Shown here piece by piece: positions 29,089 to 36,540 of a stretch of DNA of 64,000 nucleotides. Source of the stretch: Brasilonema angustatum HA4187-MV1. Its GTDB lineage: Bacteria; Cyanobacteriota; Cyanobacteriia; Cyanobacteriales; Nostocaceae. The stretch is from positions 1-64,000 of the forward strand of contig JAHHGV010000036.1 in assembly GCA_019359695.1 (NCBI GenBank), read 5' to 3'. Positions within the stretch are counted from its first letter, which is position 1; every line of letters begins with the position of its first letter. Both the position numbers and the translations under genes were made by a program. The notes beneath the pieces were generated by a model. It worked only from the letters and a program-made list of their open reading frames with translations, ran no database searches and was not told the DNA's origin.

Positions 29089-29187
29089 ATGTCCAAGGAA
29101 AAAAAGGGCAATAAAGAAGCCAAAAAACCAAAAAAAGATCCCCAGAAAAAAAAGGAGAAAAAAGACCCAAATAGACATGACGGTTAG
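29089..29187 (+). CDS. lysine-rich microprotein, 32 residues
   Basis: ATG at 29089 is preceded by GGAG at good spacing (TTGGAGAGCAATA). The 32-residue product starts MSKEKKGNKEAKKPKK and is almost entirely Lys, Glu, Pro and Asp. Small proteins of this style (MSKxxKxNKExKK) occur widely in bacteria as unannotated conserved genes with unknown function. Nothing on the opposite strand has comparable support. It may bind nucleic acid because of its charge, but this is inference. Confidence 0.7.
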   Translation: MSKEKKGNKEAKKPKKDPQKKKEKKDPNRHDG

Positions 29188-29345
29188 TGACCAAGGGTTT
29201 CTCAAATAGTTTGTCTCAGTATCATCATAAAATTCGTTGCTACATAAGCAAAAGCCGCCTGCGGTGGTTTGAAATGCTGGATTTTTCGTTAGTCCGCACA
29301 AGAAAAACTATCCTGCAGGAAGCACCCCTTCGGGCGTTTATGTTT

Positions 29346-29696
29346 TTATAGCCGCACCTGTGCTAAGGCGTGATGCAATATGTGTCCCGCAGCGATGCGT
29401 CTGCGTAGGAGAATCGCCCCTAAATTGGCAAACAGACAGATGCTTCCCATCCCCAATAAAATGTACGTGGGAGCCATGACCACTCCAATCATGAACCAAG
29501 TAAATACGTGAAATATCATCACTAGAGCAAAAATACTGGCAATTCCAGCTGTTTGCCAGACCTGAACAGCCGGACAGCGCAATAGTGTAAAAGCCATTGT
29601 CAGCGAGGTAGTAATCAGGTTGGCTGGAATTAAAAAGGCACAAATGCCAATGCAGTAAGTGCGTGAAAATTCAGCCAAGATGTTGAAGTCGAACAT
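29346..29696 (-). CDS. small polytopic membrane protein, unknown
   Basis: A 116-residue protein with about three hydrophobic helices (for example ASIFALVMIFHVFTWFMIGV and MAPTYILLGMGSICLF). The start ATG at 29696 has a strong GAGGAG just upstream. No family recognised. Its right neighbour is a long repeat-rich region and its left neighbour the microprotein on the other strand, so it appears to stand alone. Confidence 0.75.
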   Translation of the reverse strand: MFDFNILAEFSRTYCIGICAFLIPANLITTSLTMAFTLLRCPAVQVWQTAGIASIFALVMIFHVFTWFMIGVVMAPTYILLGMGSICLFANLGAILLRRRIAAGHILHHALAQVRL

Positions 29697-31008
29697 TAGT
29701 TCTCCTCGATTCAGTTGCCAAATCTTATACGGCTCTTTGCCCTATATTCTAAACATTAGTGGGACTTTGAAGAATTCGTAACCCCCAATAGGCTCAAACT
29801 TAGATATTAGGAATCATGTCTGATCGGAATAAACAACAACGCGATTGGCTATAATCTAAGCTGAATATAAGCTTCATAAAATTATCATACAAGCAAGACG
29901 ACCACCTGGCTTTTTGATATGAATATCTATTGAAATATTTCAAATGATGGAAAAAATAACGATTTTTTATTGTTAATTTTAGTGATCAAACCAGAAGTAC
30001 TCTATAAAGCATAATTTTGGGTGATACGCGAACAAATTATTATGTCTTTATCAATAAAATCAGGGGCTTTTAACCATATGACAGAGAACAGAGGACTTGC
30101 TTTGAAACAGAAATTATATTTCTCTGTTTCAGCATAGCTGCCACGCCAGGTGCAACAAGCGCGGCTCGCCGACGCCAGTCCTCTCAACGGGACGCGCTTG
30201 TGCTAACTCCTGCCCAGACGCTCTTGCAACAAGTCGCAAAGCTCGCCGGACGGAATCTTACGCCCGGCAACGCCAGACGCCTCAACGGGGGGAACCCCCG
30301 CACGGCGCTGGCTCGACTTTGCGGGAAACTCGCTTCCGAGCACTGGCTCACCGAACCCCCCTCCGGGGAAGACCTCCGATCTCGCTGCGCGCTCCGCCAG
30401 ATGCCTAGGTCGGGAGAACGCCAGATGCTAACTCCTGCCCAGACGCTTCGCGTTCGCGTAGCGTGCCCGAAGGGCTTACAAGCCGGTAAACCCGGACGCC
30501 AGACGCCTACGGAGGGTCTCCCTCCGTAGGCGACTGCGCTCTTCGCAGCGGAACCGGAGGTTCTCCCCGATAGCCGTAAGGCGTGGCGTAAGCCATAGGG
30601 CACTGTCCTCCCCAACGCACTGGCTCCTCTGCCCTCTCTCTTTCTTAGGTAATGATATCAACTTATTTATCACAATTCATACAACTTATACGCTATTCAA
30701 ACGCTTGCTGAAACATGATTTCTAACATCAGGATGTCATGCTAACTCTTGTGAACAAATTCTACACTTGCCTCCCCTTGCTAATCACTGCTTGCAGCCAA
30801 GGTGGTCTATCTCCAACACTCAGTCAATCCATGATCAGTAGGCATAGTTGTCCTCACTGTTCAGACGTTTTACTCCGTTACGTGCGTTTGGGAAAACTTA
30901 AAAGAGCGTTGTAGCTACTGCTATCAGGAAATGCCAGTTTAAAAAACCAGACCGGAAAAAAGGAATTCAGATTTTACATTTTTCTTAATTTTCATATTGT
31001 AGTTAAAC
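29697..31008. repeat. 1.3-kb region with a cluster of GC-rich interspersed repeats
   Basis: No gene is supported here. Bases about 30125-30640 are a dense mosaic of palindromic cyanobacterial repeats (GCTGGCTC, GACGCCAGTC, TTCGCGTAGCG and similar); long open frames in it are artefacts of high GC. The mosaic interrupts a sequence block otherwise similar to 28591-28706. Confidence 0.8.
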
Positions 31009-31134
31009 AAATAACCCCAGAAATGAAACAGCACCCTGTCATGCTGTAGGAAAATCAATAAGAAATTAGTCACCACTAACCCGGTTAACTCCTCTCTAGG
31101 GTTACCAGATTTTTAGCACTATTGCACGTGAAAT
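31009..31134 (+). ncRNA. structured leader element, copy A
   Basis: About 126 nt, clearly homologous to 34637-34761. Shared features in order: AAATAACCCC, AAACAG, TGTCATGCTGTAGG, CACC, GTTAA, CTCT, GGGTTA, a T run, GCACT and GTGAAAT. TAACCC pairs with GGGTTA, closing about 75 nt and followed by TTTTT. It ends 16 bases before the receiver gene, so it may be an attenuator or riboswitch-like leader, or a small RNA with its own terminator. Confidence 0.55.
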
Positions 31135-31150
31135 CACGATTGGGGTAGGT

Positions 31151-31666
31151 ATGTATCCAAATAATAGATTTCCTACTAATCTTCAATCCCTCCAAGGGCT
31201 GCGAGTACTCGTTGTAGACAATAATGCCGATTTCTGCCATTTGATCACAGTGCTGCTGCAACCCTATGGTGTCCAGGTGCAAACGGCATCTTTAGCCCAG
31301 CAAGCTTTGAAAATATTTGTGCAATGGCAACCTGATGTCCTCGTGAGTGGCATTGCTTTGCCAAACGAGGATGGCTATGCCCTGATTCAACAAGTCAGAA
31401 CCAAAGCGGGAGAGCGAGGGGAAGTGGTGCTAGCCATTGCTGTGACAGGCTATGTCAATGAAAAGATGCTTCAACGTGCTCTGTGTGCTGGGTTTGACCT
31501 GTGGTTGATCAAACCCTTGGATTTTGATGAGTTCCTTGTTGTGCTTGCCTGTTTAGCGATTTGCCAACAGTCCTCATATGCGATCGCTCAACGGATTTTA
31601 GGTCATGTCCCTAGACATGGTGAGCTAAGTCTCGAAAAGCAGTTAGAACTGGGATTTCCAAGTTAG
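31151..31666 (+). CDS. receiver-domain protein lacking the phospho-acceptor Asp
   Basis: A 171-residue single receiver domain. Strand 1 and the acidic pocket appear as LRVLVVDNN (near residue 20). The usual phospho-acceptor segment reads VLVSGIALPNEDGY, with Gly where Asp is expected. The conserved Thr (AVTGY) and Lys (LIKPL) remain. GGC for Gly is one base away from GAC for Asp. It therefore probably cannot be phosphorylated in the normal way. There is no output domain. It lies 62 bases upstream of the OCP gene and 16 bases after leader element A, and likely shares their transcript. Confidence 0.85.
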   Translation: MYPNNRFPTNLQSLQGLRVLVVDNNADFCHLITVLLQPYGVQVQTASLAQQALKIFVQWQPDVLVSGIALPNEDGYALIQQVRTKAGERGEVVLAIAVTGYVNEKMLQRALCAGFDLWLIKPLDFDEFLVVLACLAICQQSSYAIAQRILGHVPRHGELSLEKQLELGFPS

Positions 31667-31728
31667 CATCACCATTTTTGAAAAACTTTCAACAAATCAA
31701 TGTCATTTCATTCTGGAGATTTTGAAAA

Positions 31729-32688
31729 ATGTCATTTACTATCGAGTCTGCACGCTCCATTTTTCCTGACACTCAAGTTGCTAATGCGGTTCCAGCTACG
31801 GTTGAATCATTCAATCAACTCAGTGCTGAGGATCAGTTGGCTTTACTTTGGTTTGCCTATACCGAGATGGGAGTTACAATCACTTCCGCTGCTATGCAGG
31901 TAGTCAACATAGTCTTTGCAGAAAAAACCCTGACTCAAATCAAGCAGATGCCTGCTGGGGAGCAAACGCAAGTTATGTGCGATCTCGTTAACCATACTGA
32001 CACTCCCATCTGCCGTACCTATTCGTCTTTCGGCACGAATGTCAAGTTGGGCTTCTGGTATCAGTTAAGCGAGTGGATGAAAGAAGGAATCGTTGCTCCC
32101 ATTCCAGAAGGTTATAAACTTTCTACGCAGGGATCAGATGTCCTCCAAGCCATCCGTCAACTTGAAGGAGGTCAGCAACTCGCCGTATTACAGGATATTG
32201 TCATCAACATGGGGTATGCCCCAAGTGTTGGCACTCAAAAAGTCAAAGAACCTGTGGTTCCACCTAAAGATATCGCACCCCGAGCTAAAGTCAGCATTGA
32301 GGGCATCGACAACTTGACAGTCCTGAGCTACATGGAGAATATGAACGCTTTTGACTTCCAGGGGGCTGTGGCTTTATTTGCTGAAGACGGTGCCCTGCAA
32401 CCCCCTTTCCAAAAACCGATTGTGGATCATGAGTCCATTCTTGTGTACATGCGTGAAGAATGCTACGGACTCAAGCTGATTCCTGAAAGGGGAGTGTCTG
32501 AGCCAGGGGAAAAAGAGTTCACCCAGATTAAAGTGACGGGTAAAGTGCAAACTCCCTGGTTTGGTGACAGTGTTGGCATAAATCTAGCATGGCGGTTCTT
32601 GCTCAATCCGCAAGGCAAGATTTTCTTTGTGGCAATTGACTTGCTGGCATCTCCCCAAGAACTACTGAACCTGGGCTTTGTTCAGTAG
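31729..32688 (+). CDS. orange carotenoid protein paralog
   Basis: A full-length 319-residue OCP that binds a keto-carotenoid and quenches phycobilisome energy under strong blue light. The N-terminal helical domain and the NTF2-like C-terminal domain (from about residue 190) align without gaps to the Synechocystis protein as I remember it. Carotenoid ligands Tyr44, Trp110, Tyr201 and Trp288 and inter-domain Glu244 are kept. Position 155 is Gln instead of Arg, and 101 is Phe rather than Trp. Arg155 is known to pair with Glu244 and to be needed for phycobilisome binding, so this paralog may behave differently. No frp gene is nearby. Confidence 0.95.
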   Translation: MSFTIESARSIFPDTQVANAVPATVESFNQLSAEDQLALLWFAYTEMGVTITSAAMQVVNIVFAEKTLTQIKQMPAGEQTQVMCDLVNHTDTPICRTYSSFGTNVKLGFWYQLSEWMKEGIVAPIPEGYKLSTQGSDVLQAIRQLEGGQQLAVLQDIVINMGYAPSVGTQKVKEPVVPPKDIAPRAKVSIEGIDNLTVLSYMENMNAFDFQGAVALFAEDGALQPPFQKPIVDHESILVYMREECYGLKLIPERGVSEPGEKEFTQIKVTGKVQTPWFGDSVGINLAWRFLLNPQGKIFFVAIDLLASPQELLNLGFVQ

Positions 32689-32721
32689 AAGAGCTTGAGA
32701 GGGATGAGTTATGAATTTTGT

Positions 32722-32755
32722 GTTTTAAGCCAGAGCGATCGCTCTGGCTTAAAAC
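32722..32755. terminator. 34-bp perfect palindrome after the OCP gene
   Basis: Bases 32722-32755 are a perfect palindrome with GCGATCGC (HIP1) at the centre and A/T runs at the ends. As RNA it folds into a long hairpin with a T-rich 3' side, so it may terminate transcription in both directions. Confidence 0.65.
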
Positions 32756-32987
32756 ATGCTCTAAAGCATAAAAATGGTGGTTTCCTTGCGCTCTGGCAAA
32801 GCCTACACATTAAACCCACCATACAAGATCGGGCGTATAGCCTCCGGCATGGCTGAGTGCAAAGCACACGCTGCTTTGTATGTCTAGCGGCACGGTTTGC
32901 GCTTACGCCCTTGGCGCAGTCTCTCAAGAATGAGCATCGCTCTACGCCCAGAATCACGATCAAAATTATTGAAAATTGGAGAGTTTA

Positions 32988-33212
32988 ATGCGTGCAAACA
33001 TTATACCAGCACCAAGATTTCAAAAAAATCAAACAGTAGAATTTGTTGGTGGCATAGGAAAGATTAAAGATTACTACTCCGAATCCGATAGCTGGATTTA
33101 TCTTGTAGAGATGCCGATGGATCCAGAACCAGACTTTGGCAGAATTGGTTACGAGACTATGATTCTGCTACCAGAACCAGACATAATTTCACTTGCTGTA
33201 CGTTACAGATAG
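32988..33212 (+). CDS. small beta-rich protein, unknown
   Basis: A 74-residue protein (MRANIIPAPRFQKNQTVEFV...). The pattern TVEFVGGIGKIKDYY, a turn and then WIYLVEMPM suggests a small SH3-like barrel. The ATG at 32988 has GGAG seven bases upstream, better than the in-frame TTG at 32976. I recall similar short proteins in other cyanobacteria but no known function. It sits inside the light-stress cassette and reads in the same direction. Confidence 0.7.
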   Translation: MRANIIPAPRFQKNQTVEFVGGIGKIKDYYSESDSWIYLVEMPMDPEPDFGRIGYETMILLPEPDIISLAVRYR

Positions 33213-33250
33213 CAAATACGGCATTGCTAAATCCTTGTCTGAATCCAAAT

Positions 33251-33274
33251 GTAGAGACGTAGCTACGTCTCTAC
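33251..33274. repeat. 24-bp perfect palindrome
   Basis: GTAGAGACGTAG followed by its exact reverse complement, then an interrupted T run. This GTAGAGACGT-type palindrome is a familiar cyanobacterial intergenic repeat and may terminate the gene at 32988-33212. Confidence 0.6.
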
Positions 33275-33411
33275 AAGGGTTTTGAAAAAAATAAAATTAT
33301 TTTCATACATTCAATCAGCAACGCCGCAAATATTTTATACAGGGCAGTTCATAAATTCACATATCATTATTGATTTTATTTTGCAATAAACATTGCAATT
33401 TTGTAATAAAA

Positions 33412-33570
33412 ATGTTAAATTTAATTTATAGAACATCACAAATCCAAAAAGCAGAACTTATAAAAAGCGGTTTAGTGATTGAAGAATTCGGTAGGCTGAA
33501 CAACTACGCTATCGAATCCAAAAAGTACGTGATGGATGAGCCTCGGTTTAGCTTTACTCAGTATCTGTGA
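33412..33570 (+). pseudogene. truncated Hli-like N-terminus
   Basis: From ATG 33412 the frame ends with GRLNNYAIESKKYV and EPRFSFTQYL, followed by a stop. RLNNYAIEP-type and PRFGFTxYAE-type segments are found just before the chlorophyll-binding helix (NGRLAMIGF) of Hli proteins. The helix is absent in all frames downstream. It looks like a truncated Hli gene, although a functional 52-residue peptide cannot be excluded. Confidence 0.45.
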
Positions 33571-33705
33571 AAAACGGGCACAGACGTTTCCCTCCTGGCT
33601 CAGGCTCATGCCTGACAAAGCGTAATTGGTCTGTTGACTGGCTTGTAGGAAATTGAACTTCACTATATACCCTAAACACTTTTGCAAAATATAAGGATAA
33701 AACCA

Positions 33706-33981
33706 ATGAGAACTAATGTTGCCTTAACTAATCCCTCTGTGTTCAGTCCCACTGATGTTAACTTAACTAGTCCCTCTGTGTTCAGTCCCGTTGTCTTCAA
33801 ACCCGGTTTCAATCACTTTGAGAACATCAACGCAACTCAAGCCTGGTCACTGCTTTTCACTGGAGGCAAAGAAGATAAGGCATTTGGACTTAGCCCCACA
33901 GTAGGTCGTTTTTACAACCTCAGCTTGATCGCGATCGCTATTGCAGGTATCCTCTGGACTTTCTTGTTTCGACCTTTCTAA
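33706..33981 (+). CDS. small C-terminally anchored membrane protein, unknown
   Basis: A 91-residue protein. The N-terminus has a near-duplicate NPSVFSPTDVNL / SPSVFSPVVF. The middle reads GFNHFENINATQAWSLLF. One transmembrane helix lies at the end (YNLSLIAIAIAGILWTFLF). The ATG at 33706 has AGGA upstream and is preferred over the TTG at 33682. The family is not recognised. Position between truncated Hli and NblA suggests a thylakoid location, by inference. Confidence 0.7.
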   Translation: MRTNVALTNPSVFSPTDVNLTSPSVFSPVVFKPGFNHFENINATQAWSLLFTGGKEDKAFGLSPTVGRFYNLSLIAIAIAGILWTFLFRPF

Positions 33982-34052
33982 TCAAGGGTGGACACGAGAA
34001 GCAGAGCCATGAAGTGATAGTTTTCACCCTAATTGAGTTACAGGAGCCAACT

Positions 34053-34250
34053 ATGGATCAGGGTATCGAACTAACTTTAGAGCAAGAATTTAGCATCCGT
34101 TGCTTTACTGATCAAGTGCAGCAAATGTCTCGCGAGCAAGCTCAAGAATGCTTGATCTTGCACTATAAGCAAATGATGATTCGGGAAACGATGTATCAGG
34201 AGATTCTGAAAAAAGAGTGGAAATTAGATGAAGATTTCACCTCTGTGTAA
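34053..34250 (+). CDS. nblA: NblA-family phycobilisome degradation protein
   Basis: A 65-residue NblA-type protein. NblA binds phycobiliproteins and delivers them to the Clp protease during nutrient or light stress. Visible signatures are LTLEQEFSIRCFTDQVQQMS, then REQAQECLILHYKQMM and IRETMYQEILKKEW. The ATG at 34053 is preceded by CAGGAG. It lies 72 bases after the membrane protein stop and 70 before the Hli gene, all in one direction. The internal Cys residues are unusual but not in the core. Several nblA copies per genome are common in this group. Confidence 0.93.
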   Translation: MDQGIELTLEQEFSIRCFTDQVQQMSREQAQECLILHYKQMMIRETMYQEILKKEWKLDEDFTSV

Positions 34251-34320
34251 AATCGGCAAGCAATCCTGACTTTGCACAACTGAGTCATTCGTTACAGTCA
34301 CAAAACTTGGAGTATTAACT

Positions 34321-34500
34321 ATGTCAGCTAAAACAAACATCACCTCCTCAGTGAACGATAAGCGTAATGCTTGGGTTTGGGGATTCACACCTCAGTCTGA
34401 ACTCTGGAACGGTCGTTTAGCGATGATTGGCTTCATATCCACCGTCCTGATTGAAATGTTTTCTGGTCAAGGCTTACTTCACTTTTGGAGTATTCTGTAG
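34321..34500 (+). CDS. high-light-inducible one-helix protein
   Basis: A 59-residue Hli (SCP-type) protein. The chlorophyll-binding helix has the ELWNGRLAMIGF motif, with Glu, Asn and Arg as pigment and helix-pair ligands, and then STVLIEMFSGQGLLHFW. Such proteins dimerise and protect photosystem II assembly and chlorophyll metabolism. The ATG at 34321 follows TTGGAG by about nine bases. Directly after the stop another frame reads SAFAAQPMYAAEEATG, which may be a remnant of something else. It belongs to the light-stress cassette. Confidence 0.93.
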   Translation: MSAKTNITSSVNDKRNAWVWGFTPQSELWNGRLAMIGFISTVLIEMFSGQGLLHFWSIL

Positions 34501-34636
34501 GTCAGCATTTGCTGCTCAACCAATGTACGCTGCTGAAGAAGCAACAGGTTAATCTGAACTTCGTTTTGAGCTTCACAGAAAAAGTCAAACCTTTGAGTTT
34601 GAGATGCTTGTCTTAACTTTTATACCGTACTTAATC

Positions 34637-34761
34637 AAATAACCCCATAAATAAAACAGTGGCTTGTCATGCTGTAGGGGAGGAAATACTAAATCATCAC
34701 CCTATGCTTTGTTAATTTCTCTATGGGGTTATCGTTTTTTCGCACTCGTTACATGTGAAAT
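34637..34761 (+). ncRNA. structured leader element, copy B
   Basis: Homolog of 31009-31134. Here the closing stem is perfect: ATAACCCCATA (34639-34649) with TATGGGGTTAT (34722-34732), followed by CGTTTTTT. One stem pair differs between copies as G-C versus T-A, which preserves pairing. It sits upstream of the ftsH remnant and apcA paralog. Confidence 0.55.
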
Positions 34762-34858
34762 TTCTCATCCAAACCTGAGATGTGCTGCTGTCTTCAACAC
34801 CCACAAATAAAACATCTCAAATTATAAGGATTGGTGATACTCATGCCGATTCAAGAGC

Positions 34859-35254
34859 GTGCGACGGATCACCGCAGAGCGGATGGTGACAAGCTCTCGT
34901 CTGAGCAAAACCTTAGATCCGCAGGCATACCAAGAGGGACAACAACCAATGTTCCTAGCTAATGGTGCGCCCAATCCCCGCCGGATGCTGAGTGAGGAAA
35001 CAGCACAGGCGATCAACCGCGAGGTGAAGGAAATTGTGGAAACGGCTCATCAGCAAGCTTTGGATACGCTCAAGCTCAACTGAGACTTACTGGAGGCGAT
35101 AAGCCCAAGGCGATACGCTACGCGTATCGCCACTCAACTCTTAGAGACAGAAGTTATCGAGGGTGAGAAACTGCACAGTTTGCTAAGGCAGGTTCAAGCT
35201 GTAAATAATTTAACCGTTTTAGATAGACCTAATTTAATTTCAGGAGTTCGTTAA
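34859..35254 (+). pseudogene. FtsH protease C-terminal remnant
   Basis: The first 75 codons match the end of FtsH: RRITAERMVTSS, QEGQQPMFLANG, NPRRMLSEETAQAI and VKEIVETAHQQALDTL. A TGA at 35081-35083 stands where relatives have Arg, and the same frame goes on with DLLEAIS, a short palindromic repeat insertion, and LLETEVIEGEKLHSLL. It closes with a TAA overlapping the apcA start by one base. The ATPase and zinc sites are absent, so it has no protease activity. Confidence 0.75.
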
Positions 35255-35739
35255 TGAGTATTATCACGAAGATGATTGTGAATGCAGATGCCGAGGTTCG
35301 CTATCTCAGCCCTGGAGAACTGGACCAGATCAAGCTCTTTATTAGCAGTAGTGAGCGCCGTCTACGCCTTGTGCAAGCTTTAACTCTCTCGCGCGATCGC
35401 ATTATTAAGGAAGCTGGAAATCAACTGTTCCAAAGGCGTCCAAGCCTTGTTTCTCCAGGTGGAAATGCCTACGGCAACAAGATGACTGCCACCTGCCTGC
35501 GGGATATGGATTACTACCTGCGCTTGATCACTTACAGTGTTGCGGCTGGAGATACTACGCCAATTCAAGAGATCGGGATCGTTGGTGTTCGCCAAATGTA
35601 CAGATCCCTCGGCACCCCAATTGACGCCGTTGCCGAAAGTGTCCGTGCTATGAAGAACATCGCTACCTCGATGTTGTCTGGAGAAGATGCGGGCGTTGTT
35701 GGCACTTACTTCGACTACCTAATTAGTGCTATCGAGTAG
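35254..35739 (+). CDS. allophycocyanin alpha paralog (ApcA2-like)
   Basis: A 161-residue phycobiliprotein alpha subunit. It is closest to ApcA by memory ([28 protein letters not shown]) with the phycocyanobilin Cys in [14 protein letters not shown]. It differs from canonical ApcA at many core positions (for example [27 protein letters not shown]). No apcB partner or linker is adjacent, so it must pair with a subunit encoded elsewhere. AGGAG lies about nine bases upstream of the start. It may serve a special core trimer under stress, by inference from its neighbours. Confidence 0.9.
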   Translation: MSIITKMIVNADAEVRYLSPGELDQIKLFISSSERRLRLVQALTLSRDRIIKEAGNQLFQRRPSLVSPGGNAYGNKMTATCLRDMDYYLRLITYSVAAGDTTPIQEIGIVGVRQMYRSLGTPIDAVAESVRAMKNIATSMLSGEDAGVVGTYFDYLISAIE

Positions 35740-36540
35740 GCAACAGGAATCACCGATTCGGGCGATCGCCGTGTGCGATCTCCGCCTCCGCCATTCTCTG
35801 AACAGGTGGTCGAGAAGACAAGGAACTAGTACAAGGACTCAGAAGTCAGGACTCAGAAGTCAGGACTCAGAAGTCAGGAGAAAAAGTACATATATAAACT
35901 AGGTTTTACCCTGTTTATAACTGTCTGGTTATTTCTGTCGCGCTGTACTAGGTTCTAGCCCTCAAATAGGTCTGTTCTTAACCAGTATTTTGTTAGTGCT
36001 TGCTACGTCAGGATTTACTGGAACGCTGATTTTCCAGACTTTCTTCTCTGCTTGAGCGCCTGATAGCTAATTTATAGCATCTTTTCTCCCGAACTACCAA
36101 CTTGGTGGCTCGGGTTTTTAGTTCACCTTCACAAGCCCAAAACACATTTCATGTTTTATTCACAATTCTTTAAAATCTGATTGTTCTTACGTAATATTGC
36201 TGATCTATCATTAGAAGAACATATGTCTACCACAATTAGCTAGCCGAAGTATTGCTGTTTAATGGTAAGTAGTCAGCCGAAATATTGCTGTTTAACTGTA
36301 AAAACCGAAAGCTACTCCCGAACCGCCAGAAGAATACCTAATTTAACGATTAGCAACAAGACGAGGACAGTCGCGTGGGCGGGTTTCCCGACTTGAGCGA
36401 ACTGTCCGTCGCCAAGGACGCCAAAACAATCAAAAAGAAGATAGGTAATCTTGCACGCCTGATGGGAGTAAGATTAAAAAAAACACTGGGTGCAACTTCC
36501 AAGAGAAAATAAGTAACTTTTCATTAAGGGAAATTGCCTA
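35740..36540. other. intergenic region with repeats and a terminator
   Basis: About 800 bases without a confident gene. A 14-base unit (GGACTCAGAAGTCA) is repeated three times at 35835-35876. A frame around 35960-36055 reads GLFLTSILLVLATSGF, a hydrophobic peptide without a start codon, possibly a remnant. GC-rich interspersed repeats lie at 36320-36440. Confidence 0.6.
36088..36119 (+). terminator. Rho-independent terminator
   Basis: CCCGA (36088-36092) pairs with TCGGG (36110-36114), with an inner ACCAA/TTGGT pairing, followed by TTTTT. It would end transcription of apcA or of a small unseen gene. Confidence 0.75.

Noticed and set aside
29012-29301. Two minus-strand hydrophobic frames
   Set aside because: They are antisense to the lysine codons of the microprotein (AAA/AAG give Phe/Leu), so the hydrophobicity is an artefact.
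30184-30615. Long open frames on both strands in the GC-rich stretch (up to 143 codons)
   Set aside because: They are composed of interspersed palindromic repeats, have no ribosome binding site and no domain; high GC removes stop codons.
32709-32963. 84-codon minus-strand frame after OCP
   Set aside because: It lies across the palindrome and repeat units and has no ribosome binding site.
35960-36055. Hydrophobic peptide frame GLFLTSILLVLATSGF
   Set aside because: It has no ATG/GTG start with a ribosome binding site and no family recognised; at most a remnant.
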